Of a stretch of 64,000 nt of DNA, positions 47,901-60,522 are shown piece by piece. The notes beneath the pieces are model-generated. The model saw only the letters and a list, made by a program, of their open reading frames with translations. It did no database searches and was not told where the DNA came from. Within the stretch, counting starts at the first letter, position 1. Each line of letters opens with the position of its first letter. The translations under genes and the position numbers were made by a program. The stretch comes from Protula sp. h YS-2021. Lineage: Eukaryota; Annelida; Polychaeta; Sabellida; Serpulidae. The stretch covers positions 46,855,601 to 46,919,600 of the forward strand of contig OX457025.1 of assembly GCA_949752745.1 (NCBI GenBank), read 5' to 3'.

Positions 47901-50030
47901 TACAGCATACAATGTGCGCGTAGCTTCCAAGCGGTGTAACGGTAGAGCTTGTATGCGAATAGCCACACCTGAAATCTGTGCCTAGAGTAGTGGACATGGT
48001 GCATCAGCTATGTAAAGTGTACAGTTTAAGATAACGGTACAGCGGGTGTGCGAATAGCCACAACCGCAAGGCTATGTACAAATGGGTACATTGAACGATG
48101 TGCGCGTAGCCTCCAATCGGTGTAGCGGTTACAGCGGGTATGCAAATTGACACATCAGAAAGGTTATGTACGCGTGTGCGCTATGCGCGTAGCCTCTAAG
48201 CGGGTATGTAAATAGCCGCACCCGCTAGGCTATGCACAACTGCATGTGTACAGCATATGATGAGCGTGTGGCCTCTACAAGTCTATGTAAAATGTGTACA
48301 GTATGCTATGTGCCCGTAGGCTAAGCGCCAAAACGTGTACACGGGTATGTGAATAGCCACACCAACAACGCTTTGTGTACAGTAGTGGTCGATAAGCTAT
48401 GCACAAGCGTGTACAGTTTACAATATGCGAGTAGCCTTTAAGGGTTGTAGCAGTACCGCAGATATGCGAATAGCCACGCCCAAAATGTGCAGTGTGAGAT
48501 GTGCGTGTGAAATCTATGCGATGAAGACTGATTATGCGAATAGCCACACTTGCAAGGCTATGTACAAATTTGAAAAGTGAAGTGCGCGTAGCCTTTATGT
48601 GGGGAAGCGGGTACAGGGTGTATGGGAAGTAGCCACACCCGAATGGCTATGTACAAAGTATACGATGTGCACGTAACCTTTTAGCATTTTATCGGTTTCG
48701 AGTGTGGCTATTCGTATACCCGTTAAAGGCTATGCACGGATGTGCATAGCATGCGATGTGCGCGTAGCCTGTAGGCGTTGAATCTGGTACAGCGGTTATG
48801 CGAATAGCCACACCCTAAGGGATATGTACAAAGATGTACAGTATGCGATGTGCTCGGTGTAATGGTATAGAGGGGGTGCGAATAATCACACCCGCAAGGT
48901 TATGTACACATATGCACAGTATGCGATGTGTGCGTAGCCTCTAGGCAGTGGAACGGGTACAGCAGGTATGTCAATTGCCACACCCGAAAGGCTTTGTACA
49001 AATGTATAGAGTACACGACATGCCTCTGCACGGTGAAACGAATTCAGCGGGTATGAGAATAGGCACATCATATGGGCAATGTGTTGTGGACCCGGTGCAT
49101 CGGCTATGTACAAATGTGTAAAATATGCGAAGTGCACGTAGCCTTTATACGGTCGAACTGGCAGAGCAGGTATGCGAGAAGTCACACCCGAAAGGCTATG
49201 CGCAAATGTGTACAGTATGCGATGTGAGCGTAGCCTCTAGGCTATGTAAAAAGGTGTACAGTACACGACGTGTACGTAGCCTCTAGACGGTGAAACGTGT
49301 GCAGCGGGTATGCAAATAGCCACACCGCTAAGGCTATGTGCCGAGTAGTGGACCCGGTGCATCGGCTATGTACATAGGTGTAAAGTATGCGACATGCGCG
49401 TAGCCATTAAGCGGTGTAACTGGTACAGCGGGTATGCGAATAGCCACATCCGAAAGGCTATGTACAAATGTGTACAGTATGAGATGTACGCATAGCCTTT
49501 AGGTGGTGAAACGGGTACAGCGGGTATGTGAATAGCCACACCCGAATGGCTATGTGTAGAGTAGTGGGCGTTGAGCATCGGCTATGTACAAAGGTGTAAA
49601 GTATGCAATGTGCGCGTAGCCACTAAGCGGTGTAACGGGTACAGTGGGTATGCGAATAGCCACACCCAAAAAGCTATGTGTAGAGTAGTGGGCGTGTAGC
49701 ATCCGCTATGTACAAAGGTGTAAAAATGCCATGTCTGCGTAGCCTTTATGCGGTCAAACTGGTACAGTGGGTATGCGAATAGCCACACCCGAAAGGCTAT
49801 GTACAAATGTGTGCAGTATGCGATGTGCGCGTAGCCTTTAGGCTGTAAAATGTGTACAGCGGGTATGCGAATAGCAACACCCGAAAGGTTATGTGTAGAA
49901 TAGTGGTCATGGAACATCGACTATGTACAAAGGTGTAAAGTATATGTGCGCGTAGCCTCTAAGCGGCAAAATTTGTACAGCAGTATGCGAATAGCCATAC
50001 CCGAAAGTTTATATATGGAGTAGTTTGCTT
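44970..50030 (+). repeat. 5-kb satellite array, unit about 90 bp (some about 130 bp)
   Basis: Imperfect units with TACGATGTGCGCGTAGCCTC, AAGCGGTGTAACGGGTACAG, GGGTATGCGAATAGCCACAC and AAGGCTATGTACAAA in order. Longer units add a GTAGAGTAGTGGACGTGGTG block. ATAGCC and GGCTAT in each unit form a possible 6-bp stem with a loop of about 10 nt. Units are strongly diverged (old array). Two units carry the core in reverse orientation (about 47354-47375 and 48701-48722). ORFs across it are short and differ by frame, so it is non-coding. Confidence 0.93.
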
Positions 50031-50870
50031 TGGCTTTAAGGGCTTACAGCTTCCGTTTCCCGTTTTTTGTGCGACTAGCTGTGCATCATGAGCTATTTCG
50101 GCATTACAGCTGCCATGTATTTATTTATTTTATGCTGTAGGCAATTCTTCTCTTTCCCTGTTTGTGCGACTAGCTGTGCATCATGAGCTATTTCGACATT
50201 ATAGCTACCTTTTTAACTCGTGGTACCTGTTCATTTTGCTTACTTTTTAACTGCATGACAAGGGGCCACACTACCATGAACTCTATGGACAACCTTTTTT
50301 CTTTTCAGGCAGCAGCTATTTTCATTTGCCACCCTTTTTAACTCGTGGTAGTTTTACTTTTTTTTACTCTTTTTCTCTGTGCAGACCAACACACGAGTTA
50401 AATCCTTGAGGCTCGTAGAGCCCTATTGCAAAAATTGTCTACAATTAGTATTTATTATCATGTCCATCTGCATTTGTTCAGTTTGCTCCAGTATTTATTA
50501 TCTTGTCAATCTGCGTTTGTTCAGTTTGCTCCAGAGATGATAAATCCCCAATTCTTCACCTTCTCCTTTGTGATTATGATTTATCTGTTTAAAAAGAATA
50601 CACAAAAAGAGTATATTGTTTCGGGTCTTTTCTTCTCCTTACGGTCATTTTGACTTTACTACTGCTCTGATCATACTGATTCTAGGATTCCCAAATTTAG
50701 CGCTTGATCTGGAGCTGTGCAGCTCTGTTTGTGCTTTCGACTGTTTAATTTTCATAATCAAAACGGGAAGCAAAAAGTGATTTTTATCCAGAAATGCATT
50801 GCGTAATGGCTTCAGCACGATTTGTAAGCCTCTCGCACCGGTCCATCCTGCCCATAAACCTATTTCACAT
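50031..50870. other. Non-coding stretch with short duplications
   Basis: Contains two copies of a roughly 85-bp block (TGTGCGACTAGCTGTGCATC at about 50078 and 50164), two copies of TTTTTAACTCGTGGTA (50211 and 50336), and two 44-bp units with TTTGTTCAGTTTGCTCCAG (50473 and 50517). No gene seen. Confidence 0.6.
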
Positions 50871-52150
50871 AGCACACTTGGCCAAAAAATATTTAACAAC
50901 CACTTTCTCCCTTTGGCTAAAAAAATTTCAATCACTTGCTCCCTTCGACCAAAAATATTTAACACTCACTTTTTCCTTTTATGCCAGTTCGACACCCTTC
51001 TAGAAAATAAGACTATCCGAGATCTGGTGTGTGTGGTCACCAAAAATGGTAGTGTTATTTTTGAAAACAATTCGTAGCGTTTTGAAAAACTACCCGCCAG
51101 CAAATTCTGAATATCTCCCATTTAGCTATTTGTTTTAGCGATCCACCAAAAAAAGTAATTTTCAAGTGAGTGCAACTAATGAACATACGAGCAAAATTAG
51201 AAGAAAATCCGATGAAAATTGTTGAAGATACCACCTCTGGATATTTGGTCAATGTTCCAGTTTTTTGTGGCCAATTTTTGGCAAATCAACAAAAAAATCA
51301 AAAGAGAACCATCGAGGGAACAATCGTTAAAAACTCATCAGAAATACTAATTTGAGGGAGAGACATATTGTACATTGCTTATAAAATTTGATGGATCGCC
51401 AAAAAAATTTCAAGAGAAGCCTATCCAATACACATTCGTACAAAATCAAAAGCTAATCTGGTCAAGATTTTGGGAGAAAATTGCTCACCAAACTTTTCTT
51501 AAAATGCCCCACTTAGCCAATTTTTAGTTGATAAAGTAATTTTCAAGAGAGGATAGGCTAGTGAAAATTTATGCAAAATTTTAAAAAATTCAATCAAAAT
51601 TGTGAAAGAAAAACCTTTGGAAAATTGGTTATGAAAACATTTAAAAGTGCCACCCAATCCATTTAGCCAATTTTTGTACATCGACAAAAATGTAAATTTT
51701 CAAGAGAGAACCAGATGGGGAACAATTGGTCAAAATTGTGGAAGACAGGCCTGGCAAATAAACATTTGTACAAAATTTGAAAGGAATGCGATACGAATTT
51801 TGGGAGCATTTTGAAAATTTGCTCCCAAAACAATTAAAAATCTTACCGCATTTTAACGATCCAAAAGAAGGCCTGGTAAACATTTATGCAAAATTGGATT
51901 GTAATTCCATCTGAATTAAGCGTTTTGAAAACTGGTTACCAAAAAATTATAAGTGCCCTCATTTTTGGCGGGTCGCCATAAAAAAGTGATTTGAAGGGAA
52001 TCCGATCAAAACTGAGGGAGAAAAGGCATTTTAAGGAAAAGTTTACATACGTACATATGTACACAGGCACATACAGACGACGGACACCCGCTCTAGTGAT
52101 GTGATCAGACCAGCCCGACGAAGTCTGATCAGTTATCAGACTGATCAAAA
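50871..52150 (+). mobile_element. Pearl-like core-repeat array with terminal hairpin
   Basis: Diverged tandem units of about 150-170 bp carry CCAATTTTTGG(C/T)GGATCGCCA, AAGTAATTTTCAAGAGAG, AAAATTTGAAAGGAATCCGAT and GGGAGAAAAGCATTTTGAAAA. The array ends in CAGACGACGGACACC and a hairpin with arms TGATCAGAC and GTCTGATCA (52098-52130). Same order of parts as at 6473-7060, with a different core. Confidence 0.75.
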
Positions 52151-52369
52151 TAACTTTGCTGCTTTCTCAATTAAACGGCAACCACCCCTACCCACCGACC
52201 CCCCCCCCCTCCATTGAAGAACAGTACGCGAAAGGAGCTGATAATATCTATTTAAAATGACCAGGCAAGATTTTTTATTCACGCGTCATTCTTTTAAACC
52301 AACACAAGCATCTATCTGTCGTCAGCGATTTTCGGAGTAGGAAGGATGCAGTTTCAAATTGCAAGTAGC

Positions 52370-54770
52370 AAAGCTATGGCCTTTTTAGGAAATGTTTCGA
52401 ACTTGCAAAAATGTTCCTTAGAAAAGTATTGGAATCTGAAACAGGAATATCCAGCGATTTAAGGATAACTACCGCAAAAATTGGTAGCCATATTTGAAAA
52501 TTTTTCAGTAACCGATTTTTAAAGGCCGGCATTTGCAAGGCGGCATTTGTCTGGCGGATCTTAGAAAAGTAAACTTCAAAGAGCAATCACGTTGGACTAT
52601 GCTTTAAAAGGAAAGCACTGATTAAAATTACTTGCACAAGAACTATTTTGAAAATTTTGATCCTCAAAACATTCAAACGGCAGCATGAGGCCAATTTTTG
52701 AAGCTGCGCAAAAAGTAAAGAATTTTTTAGATGAAGAGTAATATGGTAATATTTCAAAAGTTCTAATGAGATTGCAGCAGGCAACGTATTTTGAAAAACA
52801 AGAAGATTTTAAGTGCCGCCAACTGGCCAATTTTTGGAGAATCAAAAAGTAAGTAATTTTTGGAAACAGAGACAACAAGGCAATATTCGTACAAAATTTT
52901 AAAGGAATCCGGTCTCAAATGTGGCAGTAGCATTTTAAAAATCGCTACCACATTTTTAAAAATATAAACCACTTAACAAATTTTTGGCAAATCGGCAATT
53001 GCCTTGAAATTTTACATTAATATTAAGTAGGCAGTAAACCTTTGGAAAAGTTAATTTCAAGGCAATCCGATTCAAAGTGTGGGAGAAAAGCATTTTGAAC
53101 TAGGGGTGTGTCCGATCGGAGCACGAATGCCCGCCTGGCGGATAGTCAGTGATATAATCTTAGTTTAAGGGATGTGATCCTTCTTGAAGAAAGAATGAAT
53201 AAGTACCGAGCACCTAACTGCAGTAAACTGAGTATAAGTACCGAGTACCGAATAAGTATCGAGCACCTAAAAGCAGTAAACTTAGTACCGACCACTAAAT
53301 GCAGTAAAATTGCCTAAGTTCAAAGGCCAATTTCAACCGAATAAACACCTCGAAGGACAACTTCAATATATTAGAAACAATAATGTATAAACAATTAAAT
53401 CACCGAACAAATATGTAGAGTGAGGTGCGATCCACAAAACTTAGCACATAAAACATCTAACTACAGTAAAATTGCCTAAGTTCAAATCCTAATTCTGACC
53501 GAATAAACCCCTCGTCGGCAAAAGGACGACGTCCTGCACAACTTCAGTATATTAGGAACAATATCCCAAAAACAAAAAAGCTGCCGGCCAAATAACTACG
53601 CTACAGTGCGATCCACAAAACTTGGTACCTAAAGCGTAACGTACACACAGCCAGAAGGACGGACGCACAAGTCAAACACTATATGCCCCGCTGACATTTG
53701 TCAGGCGGGGCATAAAAATGACAACCAACAAATTACAAATGCCCCCTCCCTCCACCCACCATTTAGCCATTTTTGGTGGATCCCCTACGATTGTCTTGTA
53801 AACATTTATGCAAAATTTGAAAGCAATCCCATTAATTGCGGAAGAAACAACCTTTAGAAAATTGGCTACCAAATTCAGCCTGCTTTTGGCGGATTGCCAA
53901 AAAGGTAACTATTCAAAAGCAGACCGCCTAGCGAACAGTTAGCAAAATTTCAAGGCAATCCGATCCAAATTGTGGGAAAAAATCTTCGGGAAAATGGTTA
54001 CCATAAAATTTAAAAAATGTTCCCTATTGGACCAATTTTTGAAGAGAAACCTACGCAGTAAACCTTCGGTCAAAATGTGAAAGGAATGTTACCCATATTG
54101 TGGGAGTAGAAGCATTTTGAAAACTGGTTCCCAAAAAGTTCATAATGCTCTCATTTAGCCAATTTTACTTGGGATTGACGAAAAAAGTAACTTTTAACTT
54201 TTCGAGAGAATATTTTGTTTGCAAAGTAGGTAGGTTTTGGAAGGTAATCCGATCCAAATTTGGAAGAAGAATTTTGAAAATTGGCTACCAAAAAGTAAAC
54301 ATCCCCCATTTGGCCTATTTCTGGCGGATCGACAAATAAGTAATTTTCAAGAGTGAACTGTCTAGGAAACAATCTGCAAAATTGGAAAGAAATCCAATTC
54401 AAACTGTTGGAAAGAAGCATTTTGAAAATTGGCTGCCATTAAATAAAACTGCCCTCCCTCATTTGGTCAATTTTTGGTGTATCGCCAAAAAAAAGTAATT
54501 TTTCTGCCAAACATATATGCAAAATTTAAAAAAAAATCGAATCAAAATCGTGGGAGAAGCATTTTTAAAACTGGCAAGAAAGAAATTATAAATGGCTAAT
54601 TTTTGCCAAAAAGTACTTTTTCTAGAGAGGACTACCCAAAACATTGGTACAAAATTTCAAAGGGATCCGATCAGACAGAGTGAGAAGAAGAATTTTGTAC
54701 ACACAGGCGACGGAAACCACCTCTACAGATGTGATCGCGACGTAGTCGACTGGTCTGAGAAACATACTCT
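52370..54770 (+). mobile_element. Second core-repeat array of the same family, interrupted
   Basis: Units like those at 50871-52150, again ending in an ACACAGGCGACGG block and GATGTGATCGCGACG (54700-54750), the counterpart of 52055-52100. A different element (53160-53717) is inserted in or next to it. No coding potential; the small ORFs on the minus strand are repeated translations of the core. Confidence 0.7.
53160..53717 (+). mobile_element. Pearl-like element with long terminal hairpin
   Basis: Starts with about four units of AAGTACCGAGCACCTAA type (53190-53300). Two units of about 180 bp follow, with AAATTGCCTAAGTTCAAA, CAACTTCA(A/G)TATATTAG and GTGCGATCCACAAAACTT. Then AAGGACGGACGCAC and a near-perfect hairpin (53683-53713) with arms ATGCCCCGCTGACA and TGTCAGGCGGGGCAT follow, then AAAAATG. 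The hairpin is the best of its kind in the window. Confidence 0.75.
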
Positions 54771-56900
54771 TGCCTCAAAAGATAAAAAACAGAACCCAAA
54801 TCAAAGAAATTCTTAAACTACTACTCGAAGAGAGAAAGTGATTATAAAAATATCGCATTTTTTGGCCAAGTGTTTAAATATTTCGCTTCGAGAAATAGGT
54901 TCTCGTTTATTATGGTGCATCGTTCAAGTTTTTAAACGTTGCATTCTCAGTTCACTTATGACGTCAAACTCAACTCGTTTTTCATTTATAATTTATTGTT
55001 TAAATCAGCACAGCATTTTAGAAATCATTGCTAGAAATCGCTGTAAAGGAATACGTAAATCATCTAACAGTTTGAAAGTCTGATTCAAAACTACTTTGTT
55101 GAAACAATTTATATCTAATACCTGAACAGTGGAATTACTCATTTCCGGAAATGACGTCAGTGTTTGGAACAACCAGCTTTTGCGGCAGCGTATTCTTTCT
55201 ACAACAAGAATACCAAGAGTAATCAACGCACCATCTCCTTAAATGTACCCCCCACCCCCGCCTTTAATCACGTTATTTTTTTCTTTTTTATATTCAATAT
55301 TGACTTGCTTAAAAAACAAACATCTTTTTTATAAAGAGAACTTGCTGCAAAATATTTAACTTCGATATTGAAAAAATATTTTTCTAGCATCTTGAGCCGT
55401 TAGTTTATTTTGAACACAAAACCACAACTGTTAAATGTTGAAACCACACGATTAACTAGCTAATACGAAAAAATAAACAGATTACCTAATAAACCGCTTG
55501 TTAAATTGTAGTGACGGCAACTCCATACTATTGATATGGATGTATGTTTTCTGCTTCACCAAACCAACCCAAAATACAGCAAACTTCCTACTCACGAGGG
55601 AAATACCCCTGGCTCAACCACGAGAATGTATGCGTAGAAGTTAGGAATCTTCACCCACGTCAGCTGTGAGGGGTAGTCAATCATGTGAAGCCTGTCCCCC
55701 CACCCGCACTCCTAGCCCACCCCCACCACCACCACGTAGGTTGTGAGGGGCAGCCATTCAAGTGGAGCCTGGCACCCCACACTCCTCCCGCACCACCTCC
55801 CCCTCTCCCCACCACGTAAGCTGTGACGGACGGTTAATCAAGTAAAGCATGGACGCTGAAACGGGTCCCTACACCCCTTCCATCAGCTACTTACTCCCAT
55901 AACGCTCAATCGAACATCCTGGTGACCCCAAAAAATTGCACATAAAAAGCGTTAGGTGTGCTTTTCAACCCGGGCGTTTCCAAGGAAATACCTCGTAAGA
56001 GAAGGAGGAATAATGTCAACAATGTCAGTTATTTTACTAAATTCTCAACTAGGTCAATAAAACGTTTTTGTAGTTTTCCAAAATCACAAGGCATGAAGTA
56101 GAACGTGTGCCAGATACAGGTCAATGCATTTTGGACGTGTCAGATTGTGTAATATCGTGTCAGAGCGTGTCAGATCGTGTCAAAGCGTGTGGAAGGGCAT
56201 CAAAACACGCCGACTTTATGTGCAAATTTTGAGATAGGACTGAAGGGAGGAAGTGTTGGCACAAGGTCTTTTATACAGGGTACTCCATATATAGTTACTG
56301 CTTCTAAATAAAGAAACACGACTGATATCTGTGAGGATTGCAATTTAAACGACAATCACAACTGGCCACGAAAATGTTCGTTTCTTCTGGAGATTTCTAT
56401 GGAATTATATGCACTTTTTAAAGTTGTGTGGCGAAAAGAGACAGTGAGACCCAGCCAATCACAAACACGTCTATAAAGCGGTGTTGCATACGTCAACAAT
56501 TATATCACAATTTTCGCCACTTCATTGAACGCCTGCTGGCCATATAACCTATCATTAGATTTTGATGCAGTGCATCAATGTTAGTCAGTTCCGCATTTTT
56601 TAAAGCCCTAGATTGCAATACGTTAATTACAGATTCCCTCATCATCAATTAATCGAACCTTAATACTAATCAAGAAGCCTGGAGCGCCTTGGTTAGTCTA
56701 AATTTGTATTGCAAAAATGAATATCTTGGAAACTACTATGGACTTTGCGAAGTACAAGAAAACTAGTTGTTAAAAATTGAAACCAAAATAAAATAACCAC
56801 CATATTTAAAAAATCTTATCCTAAACAGGCTATGGCTGTGCCACATTGCAGTCATCACAGATACAGCATGCATTGTTTTCACATGCCCATTGTATGAAAA
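54771..56900. other. Non-coding stretch
   Basis: No exon or protein family was recognised. It contains three imperfect units of about 75-80 bp with CACGTAGG(C/T)TGTGAGGGGCAG and AAGTGGAGCCTGGCACCCCAC (55655-55860) and a short GTGTCAGATCGTGTCA repeat (56135-56195). Upstream exons of the cyclase gene may hide here but were not identified. Confidence 0.45.
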
Positions 56901-56912
56901 TATAGGAAATGT

Positions 56913-57182
56913 TTGATGACCAGTGCTATTTATAGCTTTTTCAGGGTCAGTTCAGCTATGGAAAAACTTGATGCTCTCAGCACGTGGATATTTTCACACA
57001 CATTATGTACTAATTGCAAGCAGTCGATCAGAGCGTCATATATTTGCAGGTCGGAAATAGATCCATTAAAATTCATCGATGGCACTAGATCTCTAATTGT
57101 TTGGAGAGGGAATAAGATTAGTTTTGGTCGCGAACATTTTGAGGTTGCTAGAACACTATTCGAAAAACTATCACCACCTTAA
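56913..57182 (+). CDS. Small unidentified ORF
   Basis: 89 codons with CTNCKQS and a segment DPLKFIDGTRSLIVWRGNKI that looks less random than its surroundings. A pyrimidine tract plus CAG (56939-56945) precedes most of it, so it could be an exon. No family was recognised and chance is quite possible. Confidence 0.2.
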   Translation: MMTSAIYSFFRVSSAMEKLDALSTWIFSHTLCTNCKQSIRASYICRSEIDPLKFIDGTRSLIVWRGNKISFGREHFEVARTLFEKLSPP

Positions 57183-58611
57183 ACCTTAAACTTAAGCCAA
57201 CTCCCAACCGTTTTATTGATAATCGTGGCATCACCTCAACTCGTTTACGCAACAAACCATTGACTCACTGTGCCGTAATTAATTTGATGCACTAACCCTT
57301 TTATGGTTCGCATACATTGTAAGTGAGAGTGAGATTTTTAATCTGGGGTATGTTGATTTTAAATGCACCTTGCTTGCCAGTGAGTATCTACAGCAATTTG
57401 CTCGGGGTCAAATGTCTTTGGAGACATGGTGGACTTCAAGAAAGTACAGAACTAAATCACTGCTAAAGATTAATATGAATTTTCCTGCATTTACGAGTGA
57501 AACTTTTGCCGCGCTTATATCACATCATCCATGACCTAATATTTCCCATTTGTTAACAGTTTTACATCGCCTTGCTTCGTCTAATGATCAATGCGAAACA
57601 ATATGAGCATTGATGAGCAATGATAGAAGACGGTAGGAGATGAGAATCAACGAAAAACTCACCGACTGCTCCACAATAGTTTGAGAGGATTTTACGCCTG
57701 CGCCAGTGACTATTGGAGAATTTGGATGTAATGAGAGATAATGGTTCCAGGCAGCGCGATAGATTTTATGAGCTGCTGTCGGACCTTTCCCAGCAGCCGG
57801 CCGGTTTTTACGCCGTCGCCAAGTCAACTGAGAAAATGTTATCTATATATATACATACATACGTATCACCTCAGTGATTACATTCACAGCAAGGCGAAAA
57901 CGGCAATAAAAATTAAAACTTGAAAATGCAGGAAAATTCCTAGTTAATGCATTAACCGTGTTGAGTTATATATTTCGTGAAAATCTCTAAATGTCGCCAA
58001 AACATCAGCTGCCGAAACAGATTACTGCGGTCAAACAGAAACGAGCAAGACCTATTTAGAAGAAAAACAGGCCACAAAGTAAAAATCGCGCTTTAAATTA
58101 CAACGCCAGTGAACTATAAAAGTGTTATAAAAGTTCCTAATCAAGTTATGACGCCATGTGTCACATAATGTTGTGTAAAAAAGTCAAGATAAAGCCAAGT
58201 TTATTCAATAATGATGATCAAGACTGAGCCGGAACGGGTTAAAATGATCTCGTATAACTCGGCATATTGAGTGAGTAAGCACAGATATTGGTGTTCCTTG
58301 AAGCAGTGAATATGCTGTAAAAGAAAAGCAAAAAAAAAAAAAAAAAAATGCCGTCAGATCTAATATTAAGGCCATTGACATTTTTTAAACTGCTTCGACT
58401 TCCACAAAATAAAAGTATGTTTATTCTAGAAGAGTTTTGCCGATGAATGTCTCAACGAGAGCTGTAATATCTGATTGAGCAAGTTTTCCATATATTTAGG
58501 GTTTTGCCAGGAAAATGTTTTTTTTTAAATTATGTAAAGGACAGCATAAGTTTGGATGGTGAAGGTCAACCGACATTTCCGAGAAGCTTTCATCAATTGA
58601 TATACAAAAAA
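57183..58611. other. Non-coding stretch, nothing recognised
   Basis: AT-rich, with an A-run at 58331-58349. No exon of the neighbouring cyclase, no transposon ends and no RNA gene were recognised. Confidence 0.45.
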
Positions 58612-58890
58612 ACTAGAGCAGTGTGCATAGCGCACATATTCCACACAGCCCCCATCAGTTAAACACGGCCATCAATACTCAATCAAGAGCTGATCCATTT
58701 TCCTTGAACGAACCTGGCCCATTTACAATACCGATCTGTGTTTGTTTCCATAGAAACTACATACCATGTTTCATTAAAATCCTTGCAGCGGTTTTTAAGT
58801 TATCGTGTTAACAAGCTGTTGATGACAGACCGACAGACCGACACGCGGTCGATCGGATATATTCCCCACAGGTCCTGCCCCTGGGGAATA
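58612..58890 (+). mobile_element. Pearl-like element, family 2, short copy
   Basis: Starts ACTAGAGCAGTGTGCATAGC like 19050-19580 and matches it for about 195 bp. It ends with GACAGACCGACAGACCGACA and a hairpin of ATTCCCC/GGGGAAT with an inner CAGG/CCTG stem (58858-58888), then AAAAAA. The inner core repeats of the other copy are missing. Confidence 0.75.
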
Positions 58891-59194
58891 AAAAATAGAA
58901 TGGCACATTCAGTTACACAACACGCACATCTGCCCCTCACCAGTTTGCAATTTTTTTACTACAGATTAGCCGTTAAGACAGGTTTATATATTTGCTCTTT
59001 GATAGGTTTATATATTTGCACTTTCCGGTAAAAATAGCCACATGTCTTCACTAAAAACTATCGCAGAATTTAGTCTTGTTTCCCCATATCTTTCAATAGC
59101 TATAGTTGGCCCGTTATCGTCAGTGACAAATTACTGACAAACTCTAAAGGCAAAATGTGTAAATCTCTACTGCAACATGTTTTCGGATACTTTA

Positions 59195-59315
59195 GCACTG
59201 CACTACGTTTTCGCAGGCTTAACGCTGCACCAGTTTTTCGCACGCTTTAGCGTGGCACCACATTTTCGCACGCTTTACCACCGCACCACGTTTTCGCACG
59301 TTTTAGTACTGATAA
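59195..59315 (+). repeat. ~30-bp minisatellite, four units
   Basis: Imperfect units with TTTTCGCACGCTTTA and GCACCACG. No coding meaning. Confidence 0.8.
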
Positions 59316-59439
59316 CTTATGACGAAAAAATAATGCTTTAATACCCTATGACATGTTTTGACATGTTGTGACAGGATATGGCAGAATACGGCAAGCTTAG
59401 CACCGAGGTATCATTTCAAAAGGAATGACATATTTTGAA

Positions 59440-60511
59440 CCTCTTCGAGATACAGACACCAGGACAGGAGTCTACACGCTTGACACGTTTTAATGTCAGC
59501 GTGCCACGCTTTGACTTGCCTAACACACTAGGACAGAGGTGGACACACTTGATACGCTTTAATGTCACTGTGCCACGCCTTGACATACATAACATACCTA
59601 ACACATACCTAACACATAAAAGCGCATCAACACGCTTGACACGCTTTAATGTGAGTGTGCCATGCTTTGACATGCCTAACACACTGGGACAGAGGTCGAC
59701 ACGCTTGATACGTTTTAATGTCAGTTGGCCAGGCTTTCACACATCTGATACGTTTCAATGTCAGTGTGCCACGTTTTGCCATGCCTAACACACTAGGACA
59801 GAGGTCGAAACGCTTGACACGTTTTAATATAATTGTTTAACGCTTTCATATGCCTAGCACGCTAGGACAAAGGTCGACGCGCTTGACACATGTTAATGTC
59901 AATGTGCACATGCTTTGACACGCCTGACACGTTTTAATATCTGTGTGCCATGCTTTGACGCGCTTGACACGTTTTAATTTCAGTGCGCCATGCTATGAGA
60001 CGCCTGAAACGTTTTGATGTCAATGTGCCATGCTTTCACATGCCTAACACACTTGGGCAGAGGTCGACACGCTTGATACATTTTAATTTCAGTACGCCAT
60101 GCTTTGACAAGTGTGACACGCTTCATTATTAGTTTGCCACGTCTTGGCATGCCTAGCACACTATGACAGAGGTCGAAACGCTTGACACGTTTTAATGCCA
60201 GTGTGCCATGGTTTGACATGCCTAACACACTAGGACAAGTCGACACGCCTGATACGTCGTTATGTCAATGTACCCTGCTTTGACACGCCTGATACGTTTT
60301 AATGTCAGTGTGCCATCCTTTGGCATGCCTAACACACGAGGACAGAGGTCGAAACGCTTGACACGTTTTAATGTCATTGTTTAACTCTTTCATATGCCTA
60401 ACAGACAAGCACAGAGGTCGACGAGCTTGACACATGTTAATGTCAGTGTGCCCACGCCTGACACGTTTTACTATCTGTGTGCCATGCTTTGACACGCTTG
60501 ACACGTTTTAA
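59440..60511 (+). repeat. ~65-bp minisatellite upstream of the first visible cyclase exon
   Basis: Imperfect units with ACGCTTGACACGTTTTAATG, TCAGTGTGCCACGCTTTGAC and ATGCCTAACACACTAGGACA in order, some shortened. The last partial unit ends in ACACGTTTTAATG at about 60513, about 10 nt before the exon at 60523. Confidence 0.9.
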
Positions 60512-60522
60512 TGCAAACGCAG

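Noticed and set aside
45000..50000. Many minus-strand ORFs of 70-130 codons with similar peptides
   Set aside because: They follow the satellite unit, change frame with unit length and share no protein family.
44970..50030. Hammerhead-type ribozyme in the satellite units
   Set aside because: The CUGAUGA and GAAA core elements are not found in the unit in the required arrangement; only a simple stem is seen.
50645..54644. Series of minus-strand ORFs of 60-106 codons
   Set aside because: They are shadows of the diverged core repeats and lack start context, splice signals and family features.
59416..60504. Histidine- and arginine-rich ORFs on the minus strand (KRVKRVD repeats)
   Set aside because: They translate the roughly 65-bp minisatellite and break wherever unit length changes.
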